Source of the DNA: Nipponacmea schrenckii
Taxonomy: Eukaryota > Mollusca > Gastropoda > Lottiidae
Length of the DNA stretch: 64,000 nucleotides
Assembly (NCBI GenBank): GCA_030562195.1
Contig: CM060203.1
Location: 12,290,208 to 12,354,207, forward strand
Direction of reading: 5' to 3'
Numbering within the stretch: position 1 is the stretch's first letter; each line of letters opens with the position of its first letter. The position numbers and the translations under genes were made by a program. The notes beneath the pieces were generated by a model, which was not told the origin of the DNA, searched no databases, and was given only the letters and a program-made list of their open reading frames with translations. Below are positions 1 through 12,900 of the stretch, in pieces.

Positions 1-3000
1 CAACAAAGTCATGCCACAAAGCATAGGTAACAAGTGGTTCTTTTAATCCCCTTAAGAAGTCTTTAATACATCCACATAATACATGGATATCTCTTATATT
101 AGACTGTAAATAAATATCATAAATAGATGATCTCATAACAAATAAAACTGAATTATTGAACATAAAATTCGCAAATATAGTTCTTAGGAAATAAAGTAGA
201 ATAGAATGCCAGTTGCACTGAAACATCTCTTCTCTGAATGATATCAAGATTGTTTACTTACCAATGTTGGGATGCCCTTCTCTTTCAAGAACTTTTCTTT
301 TAACTGTCGTACCTCTGATGAAGATCTAAAATGATGAGATACAAATTTTAAAATAACTTAATAATCAATAGCAGTATTAAATTACAAATAATAAATAATA
401 AAACAGAAATAATATCCCCTTGTAGAGTCTGTAGAAATAGCTAAAACGTAAGTTAAATATACTTACCCTGGTACACGATAAATTCCCTTTTCATTTAAAC
501 CTCTAGATTCAATTTCATTAATACAGTGTACCTAGAATAATAAATAAATTACATTATTTGTGCATTCATATATTATCATGGACAATAGAAGCCACTTATG
601 TAACATAACAAATTCTTTGTGCCTAACTTATCTTCTGGCAATAAGTTTCATCATTGATTGTGAGAATGCAGCATCTTCAAAATTATTTCCATAGGAATCT
701 CGATTGAAAGTACTGAATTAAAACTCGACCTAGTATACAAAATAAAAGTGGAGAGAAAAAAGGGGGTAGTAAAAATAACTTACAATAAGTGGTGGTAACA
801 TAGGTGGTTCAACTGAGGTAAAATCTGAGATTACCCCCTCCATCTTTTTACCAGGGGTAACAGTACATGGGAAACAAGGAAGAGGCAATTTATCTTTACA
901 TCCAATATGGCATGATGATTTACAGTCTGTAAAAAAAATACACATTAAATGTTGAGGGGTCAAAATCAGAGCCAAAGACCAGAATTTTTTTACATCACTC
1001 TGTTCTATAGGAGAAATCACTTGAGCAATCCTAATGTCTCTAATCATCCATAATTGATATTCAAGGACAATGTTACTTACTTTTACATTTCATGTATTTT
1101 CCTTTCATCTTTATTCCACACTGTAAAACACAAGCGTTTAAATGATCATTCAACACCATGTTATGTTTATTAGATAAGAGATTTAGTAGATATTTTAAGG
1201 GAAAATACACACCGGTACATATTTGTATCCAATTAAGAAATAGAGTAAAGGTAAGAACAAAGTCAACTTTGTTAGTAAATTTAATTTGTTTTTTAATTTG
1301 CTCCTTTTAATAAAGAGGCAACGTTAAAATACACTTACACAAGCACAAGATTTGTGTTTAAATGGTTTGTTTTCTGTTATAAAGATATGTAATCTGTTTA
1401 ACCCATTACTAGCCGAGTTTGACTTTCTCATCGGTGTACTGAAATTACAATCATTGATATAGACTTTAATTCATTTTCAATTATATTAATTAACTTTTGA
1501 ATGGAAGGTAATTTGTTTTGCACTATTAAACTAATATAAAAGGTCCTAAAAGGAGTAACAGTGAATTTATAGTAGAACTTACTCTGGAGTTCCACGGTTG
1601 TTTCTGTTACGATTTCTATCACTAGCTCCCCAGAAGGAATCTTCAGATTCAGGATCACTGTCTAGAAATAGAAAAAAATAATAAATACTTCATAATCCAG
1701 TGCAAAGAGAATGGTATAATAGCATCATGTAACATTTCATGGGAGTCAAACTTTGAAACAATTTGATGGCATGTTATACCACAACCTACAGTCCAAGTAT
1801 AAAACCCTTTTAACTAATACATTCTTTTAAATTAATTCTACTTTAATTTTAATAAATAAATAAATTTACCGATATCTCTGTCATGTTTAACATGAGCAAC
1901 ATGAGTATTCAATGCCGACTCACTAAAACTTTTATTAAGTTTTGGCACTTGTATGTTAGTTTCTGCATATTCAGGTGTACCATGTTCATTAATAGCTATA
2001 GTAGTGGTAGTAATAATGGAATTGTTTGCCTGTAATTTTCAATATTAAAATACAATAAAAATTTTATTTCAAGTTTTTCTGTTAGTATTTAATTGTTCGA
2101 AATAAGGAGGGAAATTATTGATTATTTCATCCCCTGTTAGTGTTTCTATCAAAGAGACAATCTGACTATATCAAAAAGGACTGAAAAGGTTCCATTGAAC
2201 ACTAATGGTTATAGGGCATTTTGTAAATAACTATATATGTGAGTGTTATAATACTTATTTCATAATGCCAATTATATTAAACTATTATTATATTGTGTAA
2301 ATAAAGCCTATAAAAAAATAAAAGAAGCAATTCATACTTACAGCAGAGGCGTGTCTCTGTCGTTTATGTGGAATATGGTCTTGATCCATGGGAGGAGCTG
2401 AGGGTACAGGTCTCTTCTCAGACAATCTACGTGATTTATCATGATCATAACTAAAATCATAACTTATATCATCCAGGTCTGATACAGACGCATCATCATA
2501 GATAGTTTCCATTCTAAAATAGACAAGTTCAAAACTCAATACAACAATCCATCAATACATTTCATTTTAATAAAAATATATGAATTAATTGGAACTTCAA
2601 AAAATAAATATTTCTCTCTCATACATCTTACAATGCTCCAGATTTTCATTAAATATCTGTACTTACTTTTTCTGTTGATGTGAGAAAGTAGGGTGATTAA
2701 TTGATATAAAAGCTAATTTTTCTCGATCATGGTCGTTCAGTCTAATTGAGTTGCCACTGTTAGGGTTTAACATCTCCTGTATATTGTTCACTTGTCGTTT
2801 CTACAAAATAAAACAACATATTGTTGTTTTCTGATTAAATTACAGTTCACAGTTGGATAGTAGTGTAGCATAGTGTTATCACAAATTGAAAATTGACCAA
2901 TTGGAGAAAATATAAATCAACAGTCAACACAATATCAGACATATTTCAAATTTATTAGCAAAGGCAAGGCCGTTTCTTATTTTGCTTGTCATTCATCCAA

Positions 3001-5712
3001 TGGACACCTTCATGAAAAAAATATTGATATATCATACCAAGAAATCCCTTTCAATTTCCACTTCTTTACGCTTCTGTTTCTCATAGTCAATCTGAGATCT
3101 GAAAAATATAAATAAATAAATCTTTCGTCAAGAAATTTAAAGTAATAGTACATCTTATCAGATTGGTTTAGCGCCATTTTGCACGGTTTAAAGAAATAAA
3201 ACATGAAAGGATGTTAAATATTGGGAAATGTAATTTTTATTTAAAGAAATACCAGTAATTATAGTTTTAGAAGACCATCTTACTTGGAATGTTTCAGTAT
3301 GGTCTGCAGTCGACTATTTTCTGATGTCAGATGCTCGGCTTTCTCTTGTAGAGCTTCCACCTTTTGTTCAGCTGCACTCCATTTTCTTCTACAGTCTTCC
3401 TGATTTTTAACAAATAGCTTGAATTCTATAAAACAGTATTGAAACATAATTTCACTGTCTTATTAGAGAAAATCATACACGTAAAAGAAAATTAAGAAAG
3501 ATTTCAGCTTATATTATCATAGGCTACGCATTTGAATCATCTTTCTAATACCGGTAGCTCTAACTGTTAACTCTGAATGTGTACTGATAAATAAAGAGTC
3601 ATTCAGTCATGTAGGAAGGACCAGAATAAAATGACACAAATTTTCTGGTTCAATTTCTTTTAGGCCTACAGAGTAAACTCACCATATTCACAGCTCTCCT
3701 TTAAAACTCTAGAATCTCGACATAAATCATCAAAAGCTGCTACCATTGTCAACTTAGAGTTGGACTGAAAGATAAAAAAATAAGATTTGAAATTTTTAGA
3801 TCAAGACATTATATAGCCTATAAGGTCAAATAATCAATAGCAGTGATATTTAATCTTGGTCATATAAAATTATTACAAAATAGTATCATCATATTTTATT
3901 TTTTTTCCCAACTGTCTTTTTTTTAACATCCCATTTATCATGATACTTAGTATTCTGTGATAGTGGATGACTGACAATAGATTCCATTTATCATGATACT
4001 TAGTATTCTGTGATAGTGGATGACTGACAATAGATTCCATTTATCATGATACTTAGTATTCTGTGATAGTGGATGACTGACAATAGATTCCATTTATCAT
4101 GATACTTAGTATTCTGTGATAGTGGATGACTGACAATAGATTCCATTCATCATGATACTTAGTATTCTGTGATAGTGGATGACTGACAAAAGATTCCATT
4201 TATCATGATACTTGGTATTCTGTGCTAGTGGATGTGCTAGTACAATAGATTAGACAGCCCTAATTATCATAGTATAACATCTGGAAATATCTTCTTACAT
4301 CCTGGTGTTTTAATGTTGATTTATTCTTCATGTCTTCAACTGTTGGTTGTGGTGAGATCCCAAATCTTCTCTGATATATGCCTCTCTGATTTAAATAGCT
4401 AGACCCACCCTTTGTGGCAATACTGCCAGACGATATTGACTTTCGCATAGTGAATTCCTATGTTTTATTACCTATTAATTGGATTAGATTAACACAAGCT
4501 GCCCAGAAAAGGTGCTAAAAGGACCCATAGATAAACAATGAATGGGCAAGTTAGTCTAAATGTGATGATTGACAGAAGCTAAGTAAAAGGCTGTGCAGTC
4601 AAAACAGTCGATCATTAAATAATCAAGTGCAGTAAAAGCTGATTATTATAATCTTTATCAAAGCTTTGACCCCAAATATTTAAACAAACAAAGTTGGAAG
4701 ATAATCAAAATGTTAACATATTTAAAAATCCAAAGTTTTTTTATGCACAAAAGACATATCGTTTTAATTTCAACACTTAGCACAGGTATTTTAAAGGCCT
4801 AAACTGGCTACAGTCAGTATTGCAAATTAACATTTTACCACATGCCCTAGATACCTTATCCTAGCCTTAGGGTGATCCTGTTAAGCCTACTCCCTGAATA
4901 CTGGTACATCACATTTGAATTGAATTTTTGCTCTCATTGCATATAGGCCTATTCCTAATAACATTTTATACTGCATCTGTTTGTCTTAAGGTCCATAGAA
5001 AGATAACATTCAGTGATTTTACAACACACTTTCCCTCCAATATCATTCAAACCAGTCTATTATAGCATTCAAGAATAATACGCACAAGTGAATAGTATAG
5101 GCCTACACTAGAGTACCGGTATTCAAAATGATGTTTACAAAGAGCCTTTTGAATATGTTTCCCAGTGGTGAACATTGTCACCAACCCAAAGCTCTTACCG
5201 TAATAATATTATCAATTCATACAAAAATAATTAGCAAAATTCAGTTCAGAGGTCACACCCACAGGGACTAGACTAGGGCTTTCCTTTACTTTTAACTTAA
5301 GTTTTACTTTTAGCCTAGTGCCTTACTTTTAGTCTTTGATCTAGGCCTAGTTCAAATTCTTCAAATATTTCAAATAAAAAAGACTTTATCAGCTAAATTC
5401 CATGGGAGTTGTCATTACCAATGTGTATTGAATCAGTTTGTACATAAAAAAAACAAATCAGTTGAATCCAAAATGAGCAAAATAAATGTTCAAATCTAAG
5501 ACTAGCTCCGAGTCTAAGTCCAAGTGTCCCACCCCACCATAGTGATAATCCAATCAATATAAAATCTCAATTTTGCTGTAGATCTACTCCGATCTGTCTC
5601 TGACTGCTATAATTTAGTCAATTAAACAGTTACATTTCCTAAATATATCTTAGACAACAACTCACACAAAATGAACTCAATTTACCTGAGAATCTTTCCG
5701 TTCGTGAATCAT
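1..5712 (-). CDS. RACGAP1: RACGAP1 / MgcRacGAP (CYK-4) orthologue, 5' part of the gene; 3' end beyond the left edge
   Basis: Rho-family GTPase-activating subunit of centralspindlin. With kinesin KIF23 it bundles spindle midzone microtubules and controls RhoA/Rac at the cleavage furrow. Coding exons in gene order: 5712-5686, 3764-3683, 3425-3284, 3098-3038, 2800-2667, 2513-2342, 2029-1870, 1661-1583, 1438-1339, 1120-1081, 926-784, 531-467, 325-262 and 103-1 (continues). All introns are GT-AG and every phase joins, giving 457 codons in the window. The N-terminal third (about residues 35-150) reads as coiled coil. A C1 zinc finger spans residues 303-350 with H303, C317, C320, C331, C334, H339, C342 and C350. 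The RhoGAP domain follows; R399 in GIYRVPG is the expected arginine finger, and IRDIHVLCG and IKDFLRGLKEP match the human domain. The linker (DLDDISYDFSYD, basic HKRQRH) also matches human RACGAP1. The start at 5712 gives MIHERKDSQ; an alternative 5' exon is listed separately. The C-terminal part of the GAP domain lies outside the window. Identification by recalled homology, very secure. Confidence 0.95.
3931..4250. repeat. Minisatellite, 53-bp unit, about six copies
   Basis: Tandem copies start at 3931, 3984, 4037, 4090, 4143 and 4196, an exact 53-bp period. The core contains CATTTATCATGATACTTAG. The first copies are almost identical; the last is divergent. It lies in the first coding intron of the RACGAP1 gene, just downstream of the candidate extra exon. 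Confidence 0.9.
4299..4457 (-). other. Candidate alternative or cassette exon of RACGAP1
   Basis: An open stretch inside the first coding intron ends in a good donor (CAGGAT|GTAAGA at 4299/4298). It can start at its own ATG (4448) or at an acceptor before 4457 (CATAG|GAATTC). Read either way it is phase 0 at both ends, so it fits between the 5686-5712 exon and the 3683-3764 exon without breaking the frame, or serves as an alternative first exon. It would add a 50-53 residue serine- and lysine-rich N-terminal segment beginning MRKSISSGSIATKGG. The acceptor has a weak pyrimidine tract and I recognise no homologue, so it could be a chance ORF. Confidence 0.35.
4458..5685. other. RACGAP1 first coding intron, upstream part
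   Basis: AT-rich sequence without any exon I can support. Several ACCGGTA-type short motifs and TAGGCCTA words recur, as elsewhere in the window, but no repeat unit is defined. Confidence 0.6.
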
Positions 5713-5759
5713 TTTTAGTGATTAGTTTTCTTCCTTCAATCAAATTTGTGTCATTGTTT

Positions 5760-5805
5760 TCTTCCCGGCTGAAATTTTGAACGAAATCGAAATCAGCCAA
5801 TGAAA
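5760..5805 (-). promoter_or_regulatory. Putative RACGAP1 promoter: CCAAT box plus CHR-like element
   Basis: About 50-90 bp upstream of the RACGAP1 start codon the sequence has CCAAT at 5797-5801 (ATTGG in gene orientation) and TTTGAA at 5776-5781, the core of the cell-cycle genes homology region. The CCAAT-CHR pair is established for vertebrate G2/M genes bound by NF-Y and the DREAM/MuvB complexes. RACGAP1 is such a gene in vertebrates. The motifs are short and no transcription start is visible, so this is suggestive only. Confidence 0.35.
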
Positions 5806-5929
5806 TCACAGAAGAGAAAATAAATCACAGCGCCACAAAATCCAAGAAAAGATAACTCGTTTAGGTATATCATAGACTACAGTTAAATTGCTAACTTAAT
5901 GTGCTTATTTAATAATAAAGTCTGTACTA

Positions 5930-7385
5930 ACTAGCTTATATTCGAGTATGTACATGAATTATTAATTGATGCGTATAATATTAGAGTGTTTACTATTCAC
6001 TAGTACACATTATATTCGATATGTGCAATGTGGTGCACATTATACTTGTTTTTTTTCCAACATGTAAACACTGTATACTCAAATATGTACTATTCGCGTA
6101 TTATTTTCAAGTGAGTAAGCTACTATTCACCATAGTGCATTACTTTCGAGTATGTACTATTGATTGGTGTGTATTATACATGAAAGTTTTCACCTGTGCA
6201 CATTATACTTTGACATGTAGCGTACTATTATGAGGTAGGCGCATTTTTTTTCACGTGTCCTGCATTATATTCAAGTCGGCACTTTTCACCGATGCGCATT
6301 ATACTAGAATGTGTACGATAAACTGATGCGCATTATACTCGAATACTATCATTTAGTGCTCATTTTTCTCTAGTGTATTCTATTCACTTGTGTGTATTAT
6401 TCTCGAATGCTATAATAAACTGGTTTGAATAATATTGAAGTGACGAACAGAAAGCAAGGCGATTATGATGTACCGAATAGTAAACCACCTTGTGGTCATA
6501 CCATCAATATGGCTCATACCAACAGCAGTAACTATTCGAGGACACCATCAGAAATTCCTGGTACCATACGCCAGGACTTAAGTGTACCAACACTCATTCT
6601 TCCCAGATGGAATACGGATCTGGAATGGCCTGCCAACCTCCACCATGGCATGGCATGCAGCTCCCTCCCCACCTTCAAGGAAGAACTGCGGAAGACCACC
6701 CTGAGATGAACTACTCCCCATTCCCGTTTTAACTGTATATATTGGATTTTAGTCTGCACTTGTAAATTGAGAGTTTGTGCACACCGTCACACAGTTCGAC
6801 AATACGCCAAAAGGCGGTATGAACTTACGGAAGAAGAAGAAGATTATTATGAACTGATGCGCAGTATACTCTGATATGCACTAATCAGTGGTGCACATTA
6901 TATTATAGTTTATACTATATACCAGTGCGCTATTAAATGTTAAAATCGATTGTATGTACTTTACACAGGTGAGCATTATACCCAAAAACATGCTTATCAC
7001 CGATGCACAATATATATGAGTGTTTTATCCATAATCGAGTATTATTACTGTATAATAGCGTCGGCCTACTATTAACCGGTGCGCATAATACTCGAGTTTG
7101 TACTATACCCTAGTTCGCTAGTATGTAATATTCACCAGTATTGACCATTACATTCGAGTATGTATAATTGACTTGTAAGTATTGTATTACAAGTGTATGT
7201 AGGCCTACATTTACTGGTGCTCATTATATTATATTGTGTATTATTCAGCGGTGCCCATTATACTTGAGTGTGTTCTATTCAGCGGAGCGCGTTTTGTCTG
7301 AGTATGTACTATTTACTGGTACATTGTATTAAAGTCTTTAATATGAACTGGTATATTCAAGTGTGTATACCATACACTGATTTGT
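5930..7385. repeat. Degenerate satellite, unit about 34 bp, split by a LINE fragment
   Basis: Diverged tandem copies of a unit close to GTGCGCATTATACTCGAGTA followed by TGTACTATTCACYGG. Copies run from about 5930 to 6425 and again from about 6845 to 7385. Copies share the words GCGCATTATAC, CGAGTATG and TACTATTCACC but differ by many substitutions and small indels, so the array is old. The break at 6425-6845 is a retroelement insertion. Confidence 0.75.
6425..6845 (+). mobile_element. Non-LTR retrotransposon (LINE) 3' end, decayed
   Basis: Read across a frameshift, 6550-6700 encodes the tail motif common at the C terminus of LINE reverse-transcriptase ORFs: a YAR word, then SFFPDGIRIWNGLP, then SLPTFKEEL. 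The piece ends in a short GAAGAAGAAGAAG tail at about 6829-6842, a typical simple-repeat 3' terminus of some non-LTR elements. The frameshift and the absence of the upstream RT domain show a dead, 5'-truncated copy. It sits inside the 34-bp satellite. The clade is not determined. Confidence 0.7.
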
Positions 7386-7899
7386 CAACACTTTTTTTCA
7401 GAGCTATATTGTAACAAAAGTATACGATCCCTTGATATAAATTAAAATGTGTGATACCTTATAAAGGCAATGTTTGGTCATTTACATTTCTGACAAGAAT
7501 AACTGTCAAATTAATAATTAAAAAAGTTCCTGAAAAAATACCTCTTTTGTTGTATTTTGGTGAATTGTTCTATTCAATGACAATGGTCACATTTCAATTC
7601 CATAGTAACTTTATATAACATTACTCAATAAATATAAATAATCATTATTTTATTTACAATTCCATCACTTATTCAATCATTTGATAAATCAAGTACAACA
7701 AACAATCAATAAAATATAAATATATGAATTTCTAAAAACAATTATTAGGCTATAACAATGGGACAATAGAATGAACACATCAACTGTATCAATACAACCG
7801 ATAATATTCAATATTTTCTTTATGGTTTAAGCATAAACCAGAGTCTACTGTAACATATTTGCTAAAAAAATTATAAACTGTTATAAAATGTTTGTAAGA
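7386..7899. other. Intergenic, nothing recognised
   Basis: AT-rich spacer between the satellite and the 30-bp minisatellite. No ORF, RNA gene or repeat structure I can support. Confidence 0.6.
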
Positions 7900-8990
7900 A
7901 TTTTGGGAGTTATATAGAGGGTAAAGTAAGTGTTGGGAGTTATATAGAGGGTAAAGTAAGTGTCAGGAGTTATATAGAGGGTAAAGTAAGAGCTGGGAGT
8001 TATATAGAGGGTAAAGTAAGTGTCGGGAGTTATATAGAGGGTAAAGTAAGTGTCAGGAGTTTTATAGAGGGTAAAGTAAGTTTTGGGAGTTATATAGAGG
8101 GTAAAGTAAGTGTTGGGAGTTATATAGAAAGTAAAGTAAGTGTTGGGAGTTATAAAGAGTGTAAAGTTATAAAGAGTGTAAATTATGAATTGATTGTTAT
8201 AAAGAGTGTAAATTACCAATTGGGAGTAATAAAGAGTGTAAAGTGGGGACTTATAAAGAGTGTTAAGTAAGAGTTGGGATTGTTGGGAGTTATAAAGAGT
8301 GTAAAGTAAGAGCTGGGAGTTATAAAGAGTGTAAAGTAAGAGTTGGGATTGTTGGGAGTTATAAAGAGTGTAAATTAAGAGCGGGGAGTTATAAAGAGTA
8401 TGAAGTAAGAGCTGGGAGTTATAAGAGTGTAAAGTAAGAGCTGGGAGTTATAAAGAGTATAAAGTAAGAGCTGGGAGTTATAAAGAGTATAAAGTAAAAG
8501 CTTGGATTGTTGGGAGCTATAAAGAGTGTTAAGTAAGATTTGGGATTGTTGGGAGTTATAAAGAGTGTAAAGTAAGAGTGGGGACTTATAAAGAGTGTTA
8601 AGTAAGAGTTGGGATTGTTGGGAGTTATAAAGAGTGTAAAGTAAGAGCTGGGAGTTATAAAGAGTATAAAGTAAGAGCTGGGAGTTATAAAGAGTGTAAA
8701 GTAAGAGCTGGGAGTTATAAAGAATGTAAAGTAAGAGCTGGGAGTTATAAAGAGTATAAAATAAGTGTTGGGAGTTATAAAGAGTGTAAAGTTAGAGCTG
8801 GGAGTTATAAAGAGTGTAAAGTTATAAAGAGTGTAAAGTAAGAGCTGAGAGTTATAAAGAGTGTAAATTACCAATTCACAGTTATAAAGAGTGTAAATTA
8901 CCAATTAACAGTTATAAAGAGTGTTAATTACCAATTAACAGTTATTAAGAGTGTTAATTACGGATTGGGAGTTTAAAGAGTGTAAAGTAA
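7900..8990. repeat. Minisatellite, 30-bp unit, about 36 copies
   Basis: The core unit is GGGAGTTATAAAGAGTGTAA plus AGTAAGAGCT, with a 30-bp period in the left block (ATATAGAGGG variant, 7905-8150) and mixed 30- to 41-bp spacing further right, where GGGATTGTTGG inserts recur. Because 30 is a multiple of three, long repetitive ORFs appear on the minus strand (7881-8219 and 8419-8904). They are artefacts of the repeat and not genes. Confidence 0.95.
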
Positions 8991-9434
8991 GAGTTTAAAA
9001 ACGGGGATGAAGATGAGGCAGAGAATGGTTTTGAAATGTTCACATGTTGATTTTTTGTGTAATTTTAAATTGTTCTTAATTAGGCTTTTAAATATATTAT
9101 AAGTTTGAAAGGGTTAAGAAATTGTGAAAGGAATTTTTTAAAAGAATGAAAGTAATGTATGATGACCTATTTAAAAGCATAATACTCTATGTAAATATAT
9201 TTTTTGATTTCTTAAGATTAGAAGACTAAACTACAAAGCTGTTATCAATTTCAACATGAAGTTGGTGTATTTAACTGGTGATTTAAAATCACTGAGCTAG
9301 ATAAGATAGTAACATGACCTGGTTATCAGTATCACTGTGATAGCAAGCCTGTTATGAACACATTAAATGTATTTAACTATAATACAGCACAAACTTACAC
9401 ACAGCAAGTTGGCACCAAAGAATTGTAATTTTTC
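8991..9434. other. Spacer downstream of MGAT5
   Basis: AT-rich, no ORF or repeat recognised. Probably intergenic if the polyadenylation signal near 9435 is used. Confidence 0.5.
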
Positions 9435-9440
9435 TTTATT
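9435..9440 (-). terminator. Candidate polyadenylation signal of MGAT5
   Basis: TTTATT on the plus strand is AATAAA in gene orientation, about 520 bp downstream of the MGAT5 stop codon. It is the first clear hexamer I noticed on that strand. No transcript evidence. Confidence 0.3.
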
Positions 9441-9958
9441 TTGATTCAGCAAAACTTCTTACAACACAAACATAACATAACATCATATAGCATGTACTCG
9501 GAGTAAAAATTCCGTTGTAATATTTCTAACATCACTTTAGATTCAAATTCACTGCACGAAACCCTATGGTATACATAGTGTAGTTGGATTTCAAGGAAAT
9601 ACTAAAGCAAGCCTCTAATTCTAACTGGAATACTGAGCTAGCTACATACTTCTCTTTGTCAGTAACTTCATTCAATAAACACACCAGAAACATCTAAACA
9701 TCATCTTTATCATAGCTTGAACTTGAACCTAGTTGTCTACTTGTTAAAAACTCTTCTATCATATACTTATGATGTATCTGATGTTTAAAAAATTTCAATA
9801 AATCATCTAAATGTCTCTGTGAAAACTTGTCTGTCAGTGACTCAATATTTGATTTAACAGGAGTGGAGAAGATCTTAATATAACTAGATGACAACTCTTG
9901 GACAAGCTTTAAACAGATAGTGAAAACATACCAAATACCTTTAAACTCCATACAACAA

Positions 9959-12900
9959 TCACCTTTCACAACCAATACATAATGCTATTTGTCCTTTGAT
10001 ATACGAACGACATGGGCACAATCTACGTAGAAGAGAATGGCTGCCAACACAGCTAAATAATAGTTCATCTGCTTGTAATATACACTGTTCTGTATTGATA
10101 TTATATGAAGGATAATATATATTAGATGATTTATTTGTCCCGACACATTTGATTCCATTGTTTTCTAAACTTTCCTTCGTGTTTAGTTCACGGAAATGAT
10201 TACTTTCACATATAAGATCTGAAATAAAAATATATATAATTGAAACTATTCATAATATTTTTATCTGTAACCTTTTTTAGTGTATCCTGGCCATGTATTC
10301 TTGACACAATTTAAGAGCTAGATGTTCTATAATTGGTATTAAAAATAAGACCCCAGGACATCCTAGGGCTAAGATCGATTCACCAGAATGCTTGTAACTT
10401 GTATTTACATGTTCTAGGTATAAACAAATTACTACACACACAGTCACTACCACATTATAATATACCAAATAAAATGGAGACAGTGGCATCATAATCTTGT
10501 CAAGCAATTACAGGTATCAGTTAAATCTATATGAAAGAACAAAACTAGCTTCTGACCACTCTTACAACTCATGAAATGAAAAGGAATCTGGTTTACTGCT
10601 TTGCAGTCTTTAAAGGGAACAGTTTGCCATTCATTTGATCAGTGATATTTTATTTTACACAGGAAATTTTTTATCAACCCTCTGAAATGTCGAACCTGTC
10701 TCTTACACAAGCTTTTACTCATAGATAAACTAAAACCTTGGTCTTGATTATCGCACAATACTTACCATTTATTGCACATACATCACGACAAGACATGCCA
10801 GCACGTCCTAATACATTGGTCATCGCTTCCAATGGCGGCCATTTTGATATTTTGGAATCAAATTGGCAGAAGTTTTGGTGTTCAATATAAGCATTCATTC
10901 TTTGTAACATTCCTTCTTCTGTATACTCATATGGTAGATATGGTTTAAACTAAAACATAATTTATACAATCTGACTTGAGGGCAACCAATCCAAGAGATT
11001 CAATCATCTTTGTTTTTTTTCCACTTTTAATCAACATGGAAAATGGTAACATTAATTCAAACTGATGTTTTGGCCAACTGAAAGCCAGGATGATTTTTAA
11101 ATGTGATACAACTAATGTATTTATAAAATCTACAATAATCTGAACTTCAGCCCAAAACTAAAAGCTAAAGGCTCAGGACAGTGCTCTTCCTATCAAATAA
11201 TATTAGGATCTTGTTTTTAAGATTCCAGTCTCTTCTTTCTACCTTATCAGTGTATTTGAAAGATTGGCATAAAGTAGGTCTGTATTTTTTTGGACAACAA
11301 AAGAAACATTAAATTGTTTATATAAAATAACAGAACACAATATTATGGAATACTACTCCTGGATTTCTAGGTTTATAGTAATAGAACATTGTCTTCTATC
11401 TACACCTAAATATCACTCAGTATTACAGCATACTTACCATGTTTTTCTCTATAACAGTTTGTAAGGTAGATCTGACTTTCTTTGTGTTATTTATAGGTAA
11501 AGTATATACATGTGGTTCACCAATAAATATCTCAGCATATGGATGTTGACTGGTTAACTATGTTTAGAAAGTAAAAAAATATATTATTTCTACAATCCTA
11601 TTTCCCAGTCAAAGAATCATGTAAATGTATTGATTGAAACAGATCATTAGGAAGTCACATAAATAACCATTATAATATATATAGAGTTGATATCCCCCTA
11701 ACCAGAGAAAACGCTTGTTGTGGAAGTAAATTACTCTTGATTGATCAAACATTTCGGGTCATAAGGACCCTTCATCACATTGCTTCCACAAGAAGCCTTT
11801 TCTCTGGTTAGAGGGAATCAACTCTATAGTTTAACGTCCTATCTAGTCCTTCTAAGTATCCAGTGTATCCCAGTGAGAGGCTTCCTGAGCTCTCATCCAG
11901 CTACTGAATCGTCTTAAACAGAGGTTTAGAGTCGCCGTCTTCCTTCCCATTATAATATATGTGGACTCTCTGAAAGGGTTGTTGACCAAATCTTACAGTG
12001 GTTTCAAGTGTTCAACTCTCTGTTCTTAATAAAATCATTTCCTATATAGTAGTCTTTTCAGCCCTCAAACCTGAGTTGTTTCATTTGAAAACAATAAAAA
12101 AAAACTGGCCATAAAAATAGGAGAATTCTGGGATCCCCGGACATTAGATGTCAACAGGATAGGTTTTTCGAATATTTTTTCAAAATGGAACTTATCATTT
12201 AACAATACTAATATCAGTTGAAATATGAACTATATAGTATTTATTACCATATATATTATAACAAGATCATTATACCTGATAATTACTAACAGTATTAATT
12301 TCATGCCCAGTAATCTGATATCAATCATGACAAGGAATATAATAAGGATATTTCATATTTAATTAGAAATGCTTGTTACAATTATGTAATGATACATTCA
12401 ATGGAGAATAACATTCATAGTAATATTTAGATGATTATTGTAGCTATGTTTTATCTTCACAAATGAAAGGTTTCTAGCATGTATATTTTATTTATATGTG
12501 TAAACATGTTTATCTAGTATGACTTATTATAATATATTGCCCTGTCAACTCTGACAAAAGTGATCTTTATATCTTTCTAGCTAATACTTTATGGTCATTT
12601 ATTGCAGTGTTTGTCATATTTCACATTGAAATACTTACCTCTCTTTGGGTTGGTTTTCCTTTAAAAAAAGGAGTATTTTTACTGTTTTGAGGTGGAATGA
12701 ACTGAGGGTTAATGTATACTGCTCCGTTAGCTATAGCTTCCAATGGTGCGGGGCCTTCATATGGGAAGCCAAGACCTATAAACAACTGAAAATATAATTT
12801 GCAAACAATCAAAAACCAGCTAACTGATAAATAATGAGTGTTAGGGTGTATAGAGGTGAGTCTCAATGAAAGCACTGGCCTAGTGTGAAATTAAATAACT

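Noticed and set aside
8419..8904. 161-aa minus-strand ORF rich in LFITPSSYFTL
   Set aside because: It is the 30-bp minisatellite read in its open frame; no start context, no splice sites, period divisible by three.
9694..9975. 93-aa ORF overlapping the MGAT5 stop
   Set aside because: Starts inside the last MGAT5 codons in another frame and runs into the 3' UTR; no domain.
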